DNA of 64,000 nucleotides from contig NZ_JAAVJH010000004.1 of NCBI RefSeq assembly GCF_012035195.1, forward strand, positions 62,001 to 126,000, written 5' to 3'. Made by a program: the position numbers and the translations under genes. Positions 17,213 through 25,731 of this stretch are shown piece after piece. This DNA comes from Sphingomonas corticis (GTDB taxonomy: Bacteria; Pseudomonadota; Alphaproteobacteria; Sphingomonadales; Sphingomonadaceae). Under the pieces are notes generated by a model. The model saw only the letters and a program-made list of their open reading frames with translations. It did no database searches and was not told the origin of the DNA. The first letter of the stretch is position 1; each line of letters opens with the position of its first letter.

Positions 17213-17962
17213 TCAGCGCGGGGGCCAGCGGCCCTCCGCCGCCAGCGCCGCCAGCGCGCGCGGCGCCGGCGCAGGCTCGGGCCAGCCGAGCGCCGGCAAT
17301 CGCGCCGCCAGCCGCGCCCGGGCGGCCGCCTCCGCCGGCGCGTCGGTGACCATCGGCGCCGCCAGCGAGGTGGCGAGGTTCGCCCCCGCCTGATCGATCG
17401 CATACGGGTCCGCGCCGCGATCCAGCAGCAGCTCGGCCAGTGCGAACTTCTCCATGTCGAGCGCGACGTGGAGCGGCGCGCGACCCAGCTGGTCGCGCAC
17501 GTCCGGGTCGAGGCCGTGGTCGAGCAGCAGCCGTACGCCGCCTTCCGAACCGAGCGCGATCGCCGCGCGCACCGGCTCCAGCCGCGCGGCGGCGGGCGCG
17601 GGCGACGCGTCGCCCTCCGCCAGCAGCACGAAGGCGAGATCGGGCGAGCGCGCGTGGAGCGCCAGGATCAGCGGCGCGCCGTCCCCTGCGCCATCGGCGG
17701 CGACATCGTGCGACAGGAGTTCGCGCAGCAGCGTCGCATCGCCGGTGGCAACCGCGATCTCCGCCAGCGAGCGGCCGTCCGCGCTCACTCCCGCCAGTGC
17801 CGGGTCGCGCTCCAGCGCCAACCGCACCCGCGGCAGGTCCACGGCGAGCAGCGCGTCGATCAGGTCGCGCGCCGACCCGCCCAGCCCCGGCGCCGCGCGC
17901 AGGTCGCGCGCATCGGGCAGGTCGGCATCGTCGACGAAGGCGTGAAAGGCGATCCCGTCCAT
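17213..17962 (-). CDS. Ankyrin repeat protein
   Basis: A 249-residue cytoplasmic protein built of ankyrin-type repeats. The clearest are GVRLLLDHGLDPDVRDQLGRAPLHVALDMEKFALAELLLDRGADPYAIDQAG (about residues 160-210) and two weaker ones before. No signal peptide or enzyme motif is visible. The start ATG at complement 17960-17962 has GGGAG upstream; alternative in-frame starts at 17995 and 18019 exist. Role unknown; ankyrin domains bind other proteins. The lipase gene 68 bases upstream is transcribed in the same direction, so the two may share a transcript, with the ankyrin gene second; a lipase-ankyrin pair of this kind recalls effector-partner arrangements, but this is inference. Confidence 0.85.
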   Translation of the reverse strand: MDGIAFHAFVDDADLPDARDLRAAPGLGGSARDLIDALLAVDLPRVRLALERDPALAGVSADGRSLAEIAVATGDATLLRELLSHDVAADGAGDGAPLILALHARSPDLAFVLLAEGDASPAPAAARLEPVRAAIALGSEGGVRLLLDHGLDPDVRDQLGRAPLHVALDMEKFALAELLLDRGADPYAIDQAGANLATSLAAPMVTDAPAEAAARARLAARLPALGWPEPAPAPRALAALAAEGRWPPR

Positions 17963-18029
17963 CCCGGCGCTCCCGCTGCAAGAAGCGCGCGGCATCGGTG
18001 CCGCGCCGCTTCCTGTCAAGCGACCGGCA

Positions 18030-19742
18030 TCAGCGGCCGGTGCTGGCCAGCACCCAGTCCATCATGTGCCGGTTGATTGGCGCCATCGGCCCGTATTGCG
18101 ACAGGAACCCCGCGCCTTCCGGTGCGATGCCGGGCAGGCGGTGGGTGGTGCCGAACGCGGTCGGCACCAGCGGCGACAGCGCCTCCTGCGCGCTCGTCAG
18201 GAACTCGCCGGGGACGCTGTAATTGGTGGCGGTGCCGGGCAGCACCCCGGCCTCGCGTGCCACCTCGCGCCCCTGCGCGCGGCTGATGAAGTGGAGGCCG
18301 GCGGCGTTGAAGGTCGTCGCCTCGCGCCCGGCCGCGTTCGCGGCGTGCGACGCCAGCCCCCCGCCCAGCGAGTGGCCGACGAACTCGACGGGGATCGACG
18401 CGTCGGTGCGGCTGATCGCGCGCCCGATCTCCAGCGCGCGGGCGTAATGGTTGCTTGGCAGGCCGACGCCCTGCAGGCCGTTCGACACCCAGTCGCCGGC
18501 CCGGCCGCCCGAGCCGCGGAAGGCGATGGTGTAGCTCTCAGCGCCGGGCGCGCCGCTGCGATAGACCTCGGCGTGGAAGGCGCCACGATCGAGCATCTGC
18601 GGCGTCAGGTTCAGCCGGCCGAGCTCCGCCGCGTCGGCGACGCGCGTGGTCCCCTCGGGCAGGGCGCCGCGGCCGTAGACGTGCTCCGCCATCTGCGCCT
18701 TGGCATGGAGCGGCGACGGCGGCACGTCGGGCACGATGGTCGGGCGACCGCTGGGAAGCGCGGGCGGAGCGATGTCGTTGGCGGCGCGAAGGCCCGGAGC
18801 GACGTCGTTCGCCGCCTGCCGGGTGATCGCGGGCGCGGCCTCCCGCACGCCCGCCGGCGCGGCTTCGCGCACGATGGATGAGACGAGCGCATTGCCGCCC
18901 TCGCGCGCGGCCAGCGAGGCGCCGCCGCGCGCGACTCCCTCGGTCGCGGCGTGGCCTCCCGCGGTCAGCAGGCCGCGCGCCGGCCCGCCGCCGACGGGCA
19001 CGACATAGGTCGCGACCGCGCCGACATCCATGCCGATCTCCTCGGTCCGCCCCTCCGCGATGGCGGTGCCGTAGCGCTCGGCAGTGCGCCCGACGAAGCC
19101 GGTGGTCGCATCCCACGCGCCGGACAGATCGTCGCCCAGCTTGCCGGGATCGCGCGCCGCGGTCGCGACATAGGTGCCGGCCGACTGCGCCGCGCCGACG
19201 ACGGTCTGCGTCAGTTCCTGCCGCGCCTCGGCGGAGACCTGCACCTCCGCCAGCGTGGTGCCGAGCTGGCCGACGGTGCCAACGAGGCCCACGCCCTCGC
19301 GCAGCACGCCGCCGGTGACGCCGACGGTGAAGCGCGTGCTGGCCTCCACGGTCGTGATCGCGCCGCGAAGTCCCTGCGATACGATGCCGTCGCCGGTGAT
19401 GTGGCTGCGCGCCAGATCCGCGCCCTGGCCGATCGTCTGCCCGGTCCAGTTCACCGCGCTGGTGATGCCGTTCTTGCCCGCCTCGGTCGCGTCGCCGATG
19501 CCGTCGCGCACCGTGCTGGCCACCGACCGCACGTCGCCGCTGGTGATGGCGGAGCCGAGCCGGTCGAGGAAGCCCTGCGGTTCGACTTGCGGCGCGGGAG
19601 CGGGGGGGACGGCTGGGGCGGGTGCCGTCGCCGGCGGATTCCAGTTCGCGGCATAGGGCGCGGCGCCGGTCACGGGCGCGCGGAGTGGCACCGGGGGTGG
19701 TGGCGGCGGGGGCGGTGCGGCCTGGCGAACCGAATCGATCAT
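18030..19742 (-). CDS. Class-3 type lipase, candidate secreted effector
   Basis: A 570-residue protein. Residues 1-60 are Pro/Ala-rich and disordered, 60-300 contain several weakly amphipathic or Gly/Ala-rich helices but no Sec signal, and the last 230 residues are an alpha/beta hydrolase with FRGSGG, the nucleophile elbow GHSLGGGLAS (Ser about 458) and a C-terminal NRHMMDW containing the likely catalytic His (about 559). A long disordered N-terminus without a signal peptide suits a type III substrate. A dyad box at 19805-19821, shared with T3SS-linked genes, lies 62 bases upstream. Alternatives are a type VI or intracellular lipase. The effector role is inference. Confidence 0.8.
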   Translation of the reverse strand: MIDSVRQAAPPPPPPPPVPLRAPVTGAAPYAANWNPPATAPAPAVPPAPAPQVEPQGFLDRLGSAITSGDVRSVASTVRDGIGDATEAGKNGITSAVNWTGQTIGQGADLARSHITGDGIVSQGLRGAITTVEASTRFTVGVTGGVLREGVGLVGTVGQLGTTLAEVQVSAEARQELTQTVVGAAQSAGTYVATAARDPGKLGDDLSGAWDATTGFVGRTAERYGTAIAEGRTEEIGMDVGAVATYVVPVGGGPARGLLTAGGHAATEGVARGGASLAAREGGNALVSSIVREAAPAGVREAAPAITRQAANDVAPGLRAANDIAPPALPSGRPTIVPDVPPSPLHAKAQMAEHVYGRGALPEGTTRVADAAELGRLNLTPQMLDRGAFHAEVYRSGAPGAESYTIAFRGSGGRAGDWVSNGLQGVGLPSNHYARALEIGRAISRTDASIPVEFVGHSLGGGLASHAANAAGREATTFNAAGLHFISRAQGREVAREAGVLPGTATNYSVPGEFLTSAQEALSPLVPTAFGTTHRLPGIAPEGAGFLSQYGPMAPINRHMMDWVLASTGR

Positions 19743-19804
19743 CGTGGCGCGTCCTCGCGAGGAAATTCGTTTGCCTGTCCTCCCATAGTGGGGGGAGGCG
19801 AGCC

Positions 19805-19821
19805 ATAATCGGATCGACTAG
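19805..19821 (-). promoter_or_regulatory. 17-bp dyad box upstream of the lipase
   Basis: Minus-strand reading CTAGTCGATCCGATTAT, 62 bases before the lipase ATG. The half sites CTAGTCG and CGATTAT form an imperfect dyad. The same box, in the same orientation to the downstream gene, occurs at three other T3SS-linked places (28469, 33171 and 33193). It also lies about 30 bases upstream of the plus-strand KASIII gene. Confidence 0.55.
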
Positions 19822-19850
19822 GCCGCCGGGCTGGCGCATGGTCCGCGGCG

Positions 19851-20762
19851 ATGTTGTTCGCGCTCGCCGGGACCGGGGCCTACACGCCCGCGCGCCGTAT
19901 CGCGGGGCGCCCCGTGGCCGACGAGGCGGAGACCACCAGCATGATGGCCGCCGCCGCCGCGCGCGCGGCGCTGGACGAGGCCGGGTGGCGCGCGGAGGAG
20001 GCGGACGTGCTGATCGGCGCGTCCAGCGTGATGGAGCAGCCGCTGCCGGGCACCGCGACGCTGATCCAGCGGCGGCTGGGCATCGGCGCCAGCGGGCGCG
20101 CGGCGTTCGACGTCAACGCCACGTGCCTGTCCGCGCTGGTGGCGCTGGACGTGGCGCTGCTGGGCATCGCCGGCGGGCGCTGGCGCCAGGTGCTGATCGC
20201 CGGCGCCGACCTGCCGCGCCGCGCGCTGGCGGCGGACGATGCGGCCGGTGCCGCGATCTTCGGCGACGGGGGCGCGGCGCTGGCGGTGGCGGCGGGCGGG
20301 CCGCACCGCCTGCTCGCCAGTCGGTTCGAGACGCACGGCGACCATGCGGACCTGTGCGCGATCGCGGCTGGGGGCACGCGGCTGGACCCGACGGATGCGG
20401 GCTTCCTCGCCGAAACGCGCTTCCGCATGGCGGGGCCGGCGCTGCACCGCGCGACGGCGCGGCTGTTCCCCGGCTTCCTCGCCCGGCTGCTCGAAGAGGC
20501 GGGGGTGGCGGCGGCGGCGATCGACGTGGTGGTGCCGCACCAGGCGAGCCGCGCGGCGATCGACCATCTCGCGCGCGTGCTGGGCGGCGAGCGCGTGCGG
20601 ATCGTCGATCGCTTCGACGCGAACGGCAACCAGGTCGCCGCCAGCCTCCCGCTGGCGCTGCACGCCGCGCGGGTCGAGGGTCGGCTGGTGCCCGGCGCCA
20701 CGGTGCTGCTGGTCGGTAGCGCGGCGGGGATCACGCTGGGCGGCATGGTGATCCGCTGGTGA
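19851..20762 (+). CDS. 3-oxoacyl-ACP synthase III (FabH/OleA-like) family protein
   Basis: A 303-residue thiolase-fold condensing enzyme. The catalytic triad is complete: Cys 92 (FDVNATCLSALVALD), His 230 (VVPHQASR) and Asn 260 (DANGNQVAASLP). The family condenses an acyl-CoA or acyl-ACP with a second acyl unit. It is the first gene of a six-gene operon with overlapping stops and starts (4-13 bases), which argues for a specialised pathway and not primary fatty acid synthesis. The epimerase next to it gives an OleA/OleD-like pair, but OleB and a canonical OleC are absent. Confidence 0.88.
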   Translation: MLFALAGTGAYTPARRIAGRPVADEAETTSMMAAAAARAALDEAGWRAEEADVLIGASSVMEQPLPGTATLIQRRLGIGASGRAAFDVNATCLSALVALDVALLGIAGGRWRQVLIAGADLPRRALAADDAAGAAIFGDGGAALAVAAGGPHRLLASRFETHGDHADLCAIAAGGTRLDPTDAGFLAETRFRMAGPALHRATARLFPGFLARLLEEAGVAAAAIDVVVPHQASRAAIDHLARVLGGERVRIVDRFDANGNQVAASLPLALHAARVEGRLVPGATVLLVGSAAGITLGGMVIRW

Positions 20763-21700
20763 CTCGCGTCGCACTCGTCACCGGGGCGACCGGCGGGCTG
20801 GGGCGCACGCTGGTGCCCATGCTGCGCGCCGCGAGATGGCAGGTGCACGCGACCGGGCGGCGACCGCGCGGCGGGGAGGACATCGCCGCGCTGGACCTGA
20901 CGCACGCGCTGCCGGACGGCCTTTGCCGGGGCGTCGACACGGTCTTCCACCTCGCCGCGCTGTCCGCGCCATGGGGCAGGCGCGCCGATTTCCACGCGAT
21001 CAACGTCGACGCCGTCGCGCGGCTGGCGGCGGCGGCGCGGGTGGCGGGGTGCCGCCGCTTCGTCCACGTCTCCACGCCGTCGATCTACGCCGAGCCGCGC
21101 GACCGGTGGGCGATCGGGGAGGGCGACCCGCCGGCTCGGCGCTTCGCCAACGATTATGCGCGGACCAAATGGGCGGGGGAGCAGGCGGTGCGAGCGAGCG
21201 GGATGGCGGCGACCATCCTGCGGCCCAGCGCGATCGTCGGCCCCGACGACGCCGTGCTGCTGCCGCGGCTGCTGCGCGCGGTGCGCCGGGGACGGGTGCC
21301 GCTGCCCGCGGGCGGCCGCGCGCTGGTGGAGCTGACCGACGCGCGCGACGTCGCCGCCGCGCTGCTGCTCGCCGCCGACGCGCCGCCGACCGAGGCGAAC
21401 CTGTCCGGCGGCGCGGCGATGCCGGTGCGGGCAATCGTGGCGCGGATCGCGGCACGGCTGGCATTGCCGGTGCGCCTGGTCGCGCTGCCGCGGCCGCTCG
21501 CGATGGCTGCGGCGACCGCGGCGGAGGCGTGGGGCCACGTCGCGGGGCGCGAGCCGGTGGTGACGCGCTACACCGCGACCGCGCTCGGCTGGTCGCGCAC
21601 CTTCGACCTGTCGCACGCGCGGGCGGCGCTCGGCTGGCATCCCCGCATCGCGCCGGAAGCGGCGATCGACCACGCGCTGGAGCACCGATGCGCCGCGTGA
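20759..21700 (+). CDS. NAD(P)-dependent epimerase/dehydratase (extended SDR)
   Basis: A 313-residue protein from GTG 20759. Nucleotide-binding GATGGLG is at residues 9-15, followed by DTVFHLAALSAPWG, the Ser-Tyr-Lys active site (VSTPSIY near 105 and YARTKWAGE near 132) and a 3-beta-HSD-like C-terminal part (LSGGAAMPVRAIVARIA). Comparable enzymes (OleD) reduce the keto group of the KASIII product. The start overlaps the preceding stop codon. Confidence 0.88.
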   Translation: MTRVALVTGATGGLGRTLVPMLRAARWQVHATGRRPRGGEDIAALDLTHALPDGLCRGVDTVFHLAALSAPWGRRADFHAINVDAVARLAAAARVAGCRRFVHVSTPSIYAEPRDRWAIGEGDPPARRFANDYARTKWAGEQAVRASGMAATILRPSAIVGPDDAVLLPRLLRAVRRGRVPLPAGGRALVELTDARDVAAALLLAADAPPTEANLSGGAAMPVRAIVARIAARLALPVRLVALPRPLAMAAATAAEAWGHVAGREPVVTRYTATALGWSRTFDLSHARAALGWHPRIAPEAAIDHALEHRCAA

Positions 21701-22518
21701 CGCTCACCCCCTTTCGCGTCGGCCACTGCCGCCATCCGCAGGCGATGACGATCCGCGGCGGGCGCTGGGCACCAGTTGAGTTCCCCGCGCTCGCCTTCCT
21801 GATCCGCCACCCGGCGGAAGGCGCGATCCTGTTCGACACCGGCTACGATCCCGCCTTCTTCGACGCGACCCGGCCGTTTCCGGAGCGGCTGTACCGCTGG
21901 ACCACCCCGCCCACGCTGGCGCCGGGGGAGGCGCTGGCGGAGCAGCTGGCCGCGGCGGGGGTGGCGCCGGGCCAGGTGCGGCACCTGATCCTGTCGCATT
22001 TCCACGCCGACCACATGGCCGGTACGCACCGCTTTCCCGCGGCGACGATCCACGCCGCGCGGGCGGGCTGGCAGGCGATGGGGCGCGGTGGGCGCTTCGC
22101 CGCCGTGCGGCAGGGGATGCTGCGCGCACTGGCGCCGCCCGACTTCCTGTCGCGCGCGCGCTGGTTCGAGGATGCGCCAGCAGTGCCGCTGCCGCGCGAC
22201 CTGGCGCCGTTCGAAGAGGGGCGGGACGTGATCGGCGACGGATCGCTGCTGGCGGTGCCGCTGCCGGGCCACTGCCCCGGTCACTGGGGTCTGGTGCTGG
22301 CGGAGGAGGGGGGCGCGTGGCGCTTCCTCGTCGCCGACGCCGCCTGGTCCAGCGCGGCGATCCGCACCGACACGCCGCCGCCGTGGCTGACGGCGCGCCT
22401 GCTGGGCGATGCGTCGGCGGGGCGCGCGACGCTCCGCGCGCTGCACCGGCTGCACCGCCGCAATCCCGACGTGTCGCTCACGCCGTCGCACTGCGCCGAG
22501 TGCGCGGCGGGCCTGTGA
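21688..22518 (+). CDS. MBL-fold metallohydrolase
   Basis: A 276-residue protein with all metal ligands of the metallo-beta-lactamase superfamily: LILSHFHADHMAG (HxHxDH, near residues 106-111), PGHCPGHWG (His), VADAAW (bridging Asp) and TPSHC (His near 268). The layout resembles lactonase-type members, so hydrolysis of a lactone or thioester intermediate is a reasonable guess. It overlaps the epimerase end by 13 bases. Confidence 0.88.
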   Translation: MRRVTLTPFRVGHCRHPQAMTIRGGRWAPVEFPALAFLIRHPAEGAILFDTGYDPAFFDATRPFPERLYRWTTPPTLAPGEALAEQLAAAGVAPGQVRHLILSHFHADHMAGTHRFPAATIHAARAGWQAMGRGGRFAAVRQGMLRALAPPDFLSRARWFEDAPAVPLPRDLAPFEEGRDVIGDGSLLAVPLPGHCPGHWGLVLAEEGGAWRFLVADAAWSSAAIRTDTPPPWLTARLLGDASAGRATLRALHRLHRRNPDVSLTPSHCAECAAGL

Positions 22519-23648
22519 GCGGCACCGTCCTCGTCACCGGCGCGCGCGCACCGGTGGCGCTGGAGGTGGCGCGCTCGTTTCGCGCACTCGGCTGGCGCGT
22601 CCACCTCGCCGACTCGGTGCCCGCCACCGCCGCGTCCTGGGCGCGGCCGGCCTTCGCCGTCCACCGCCTGCCGCCGCCGCGGCACGCCTTCGCCGCGTTC
22701 CGCGATGCGCTGGCCCGGCTGATCGACTCCGCCGGCGCGACGCTGGTGGTGCCGACGTGCGAGGAGGTGTTCTATCTCGCGGCCGCGATGCCGGGGGACC
22801 CGCGGCTGGTCGCCCCACCGCTGGAGACGCTGCGCGCGCTGCATTCCAAGGCGCTGTTCGCCGAACTGGCGCGCGCGGCGGGCGTGGCGATGCCGACGAC
22901 GCGGCGGATCGAGACGCCGGATGGGCTCGCCGCGCTGCCGCTCGACCGGATCGTGTTGAAACCCGACTATTCGCGCTTCGCCGCGGCGACGCTGGTGCGG
23001 CCGCGCGCGCGCGACCTGCGGCGGCTGCGGCCCTCGCGCGAGTATGCCTGGGTGGCGCAGGATTTCGTCGCCGGGGAGGAGCTGTGCCTGTGGAGCGCCA
23101 CGCGCGAGGGGCGGATCGTCGCGCACGCGCTGTATCGCCCGGTCCTGCGCCACGGCCGTTCCGCCGCCTTCGCGTTCGAGGCGGTGGACTGGCCGCCGGC
23201 GGCCGCCATGGCGGCGCGGATCGCGGCGGCGACGCGGGCGACGGGGCATCTCTCCTTCGACCTGATCCGCACGCGCGAGGACGTGGCCGTGCCGATCGAG
23301 TGCAATCCGCGTGCGGTCAGCGGCGTTCACCTGTTCGACGGCGACGCGCTGGCGCGCGCGATCCTCGGGACGCCGCAGGCCTCGCCCGCGGCGGGCACGC
23401 GCCGGCACCTGTCGCCGGCGATGGCGCTGCTCGGCCTGCCCGCCGTGCTGGCGCAGGGGCGGGTGCGCGCGGCGGCGACCGCGTGGCGTGAGGGGCGCGA
23501 CGCGATCGGGCGGCCGGGGGATCGCTGGCCGGCGGCGGGGGCGGTGGTGGACGCGGCGCGCTTCGCCGCGCTGGCGCTCACCCGCCGCCGCAGCCCGACG
23601 CGGCAGACCACCGCCGACATCGAGTGGAACGGCGAGCCGATCGGATGA
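22515..23648 (+). CDS. ATP-grasp family protein
   Basis: A 377-residue protein from GTG 22515. An N-terminal Rossmann-like domain (VLVTGARAPVALEVARSFRALGW) and a central ATP-grasp module (LDRIVLKPDYSRFAAATLVRP, WVAQDFVAGEELCLWSA, HLSFDLIR) are visible, with IECNPRAVSGVHLFDGD carrying the metal ligands and the N-R pair. ATP-grasp enzymes join a carboxylate to an amine or thiol through an acylphosphate. The last 80 residues have no recognised motif. Acceptor unknown. It sits between the MBL-fold and GNAT-like genes with 4-base overlaps on each side. Confidence 0.82.
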   Translation: MSGTVLVTGARAPVALEVARSFRALGWRVHLADSVPATAASWARPAFAVHRLPPPRHAFAAFRDALARLIDSAGATLVVPTCEEVFYLAAAMPGDPRLVAPPLETLRALHSKALFAELARAAGVAMPTTRRIETPDGLAALPLDRIVLKPDYSRFAAATLVRPRARDLRRLRPSREYAWVAQDFVAGEELCLWSATREGRIVAHALYRPVLRHGRSAAFAFEAVDWPPAAAMAARIAAATRATGHLSFDLIRTREDVAVPIECNPRAVSGVHLFDGDALARAILGTPQASPAAGTRRHLSPAMALLGLPAVLAQGRVRAAATAWREGRDAIGRPGDRWPAAGAVVDAARFAALALTRRRSPTRQTTADIEWNGEPIG

Positions 23649-24760
23649 GGCTGTTCGACCCCGCCGACCCGGCCGCGCCTTGGCCCGCGGTTTCCCCGGC
23701 GGAGCGCGCCTTTATCGCGGCGCTGGCGGCGGACACGCGGGCGCAGGTGGCCAATGTCGCCACGCGGGTGCGCGCGCTGGCGACGGACGCGGGCCAGGTG
23801 CTGCCGGTGACGATCGACGACGGCGCGCGCGGCGACAGCTACGTCGCGACGCCCACCGCCGCCTACGTCGACTACGCCCGACGCGAAATCGAGCTGGTCG
23901 GCGTGCCGGGCGGCGCGGCGCTGCGTGGGCTTGTGGGTGTCGCCGGCGCGGTGCTGCGCGCGGCGCGGATCGACCGGATCGTCAACGTCGACAACTGGCT
24001 CCTGTCGACCAATCTTCACGGCGGCTGGACCGGCGCGGACCTGCCCGCGATCCGGCGGCTGCTGGCGAACGCCTTTCCCGACCACCTGATCGCGATCCGC
24101 TCGGTCGACGCCTGGTCGTCGCCCGCGCTGGTCGCGGCGGCCCGGGCGGACGGGTGGGTGATGATGCCGTCGCGGCAGGTGTGGGTGGTCGACGACCTCG
24201 CCCGCGACTGGCGCCCGCGCAACCAGTTCGGCAACGACCGGCGGCTGCTGGCCCGGTCGGGCCTCGCCGTGGACGTTGCCCGAAGCGATGACTCAGGGCG
24301 GATCGCCGAGCTCTACCACCAGCTCTACGTCGGCAAGTACAGCGCGCTGAACCCCGTCTTCACCCCGCGCTTCGTCGCCGGCACCATGGAGAGCGGGCTG
24401 ATCCGCTATCGCGTGGCGCGCGGGGCGGACGGGCGCGCGGTGGCGGTGGCGGGGCTGCTGGCGCGCGGCGGCGTCGCGACGCCGCCGGTGGTCGGTTACG
24501 ACCGCAGCGTGCCGGTGGCGGCGGGACTGTACCGGATTGCCTGCTTCCTGTTCATGCAGGAGGCGATGGCGCGCGGGTGGCGGCTGCATGGCTCGGCGGG
24601 CGCGGCGCACTTCAAGAGGTTGCGCGGGGCCCGCGGGGTGATCGAATATTGGGCGATGTCGGTTGATCACCTCTCCGCGCCGCGCCGCGCCGCCATCCGC
24701 GGGTTCGCCGCGCTGCTGGAGCGCGCGATCGTGCCGATGATGCGGCGGTACGGCTGGTGA
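23645..24760 (+). CDS. GNAT/FemAB-like acyltransferase-fold protein
   Basis: A 371-residue protein without signal peptide. The middle and C-terminal parts suggest a GNAT-like fold (VDVARSDDSGRIAELYHQLYVGKYSALNP, then a strand-rich half with GLIRYRVARGADGRAVAVAGLLARGG, MQEAMARGWRLHGSAGAAHFKRLRGARGVIEYWAMSVDHL given by position, about residues 300-345). I cannot name the family firmly. In context it would transfer an acyl or aminoacyl group to the pathway product. Overlaps its neighbours by 4 bases. Confidence 0.6.
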   Translation: MRLFDPADPAAPWPAVSPAERAFIAALAADTRAQVANVATRVRALATDAGQVLPVTIDDGARGDSYVATPTAAYVDYARREIELVGVPGGAALRGLVGVAGAVLRAARIDRIVNVDNWLLSTNLHGGWTGADLPAIRRLLANAFPDHLIAIRSVDAWSSPALVAAARADGWVMMPSRQVWVVDDLARDWRPRNQFGNDRRLLARSGLAVDVARSDDSGRIAELYHQLYVGKYSALNPVFTPRFVAGTMESGLIRYRVARGADGRAVAVAGLLARGGVATPPVVGYDRSVPVAAGLYRIACFLFMQEAMARGWRLHGSAGAAHFKRLRGARGVIEYWAMSVDHLSAPRRAAIRGFAALLERAIVPMMRRYGW

Positions 24761-25731
24761 GCTGGCCCGCCGCCGTCGCCGCGGGCTGGTATCCGGTGGC
24801 CGTGGCCGCGCGGCTCGGCCGTCGGCCGCTGGCGCGGCGGCTGCTGGACGAGCCGCTGGTCGTCTTCGCCGGGGCGGGCGGGCCCGCGGTGCTGCGCGAC
24901 CGCTGCCCGCACCGCGCCATGCCGCTGTCCGCCGGGCGGGTGGATGCCGGGCGGATCGTCTGTCCCTATCACGGCTGGGCGTTCGACGGCGCCGGCACGT
25001 GCCGCCACGTTCCCGGCAGCACCGGCGTGCCCGCCGTGCGCGCCGACGCGCTGCCGACGCGGGTCGCCGCGGGGCTGGTGTGGACGACACTATCCGACGC
25101 GCCGTTCCCGCGATTGCCGGCGGTGATGGAGGATGCGACGCTGGACCGCTTCTGGTGGACGCCGCGCGCGTCGGCGGCGCGCGTGCTGGACGCGGTGGAG
25201 AACCATCTCGACCCCGCGCATCCCCACCACGTCCACCCGTGGATCGTGCGCGCACCCCACCGGCGGCGGCGCACCCGCGTGCTGGTGACAATCGATGCGG
25301 CGGGGGCGGAGGCGACCTATGTCGAGGAGCGCCGCGCCGGTGGCCTCCTCTCGCGCCTGTTCGAGGGGTATCGCACCACCAGTACGGGGCGTCTGTTCCC
25401 GCCGACGATCGCCGACGTCCGCTTCGACGGACCGGACGGGTTGCGGTTGTCGATCGCCGTCGTCTTCGTGCCCGAGGCGACCGGCGTCACGCGCCCCTAC
25501 GCCCATTTCGCGACGCCGCGCGGGCGTTGGCCGGCGGGGGTGAAGCGTGCGCTGCTGACGGCGTTCCACTATCCCATCCTGATGCAGGACCGCCGCGTGC
25601 TGGCACGGCAGGCGACACGCGCGGGACCCTACGCGACCGGGCCGCTCGACTTCCTCGGCCCCGCGATCTGGTCTCTCGCCCACGGCACGGCGCCGCCGCC
25701 GGACAGCTACGAGGCGGAGATCTGGTTGTGA
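24757..25731 (+). CDS. Rieske 2Fe-2S aromatic-ring-hydroxylating type oxygenase
   Basis: A 324-residue protein from GTG 24757. The Rieske cluster ligands are CPHR (residues 50-53) and CPYHGW (69-74). The mononuclear iron site is in ENHLDPAHPHHVH (near 148-160), the usual N/D-x2-D-x2-H-x4-5-H pattern. It is shorter than classical dioxygenase alpha subunits and resembles single-component oxygenases of the VanA or PobA type. No reductase gene is nearby. It likely hydroxylates or desaturates the pathway product. Its last 25 bases overlap the end of the convergent ligase. Confidence 0.87.
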   Translation: MSWPAAVAAGWYPVAVAARLGRRPLARRLLDEPLVVFAGAGGPAVLRDRCPHRAMPLSAGRVDAGRIVCPYHGWAFDGAGTCRHVPGSTGVPAVRADALPTRVAAGLVWTTLSDAPFPRLPAVMEDATLDRFWWTPRASAARVLDAVENHLDPAHPHHVHPWIVRAPHRRRRTRVLVTIDAAGAEATYVEERRAGGLLSRLFEGYRTTSTGRLFPPTIADVRFDGPDGLRLSIAVVFVPEATGVTRPYAHFATPRGRWPAGVKRALLTAFHYPILMQDRRVLARQATRAGPYATGPLDFLGPAIWSLAHGTAPPPDSYEAEIWL

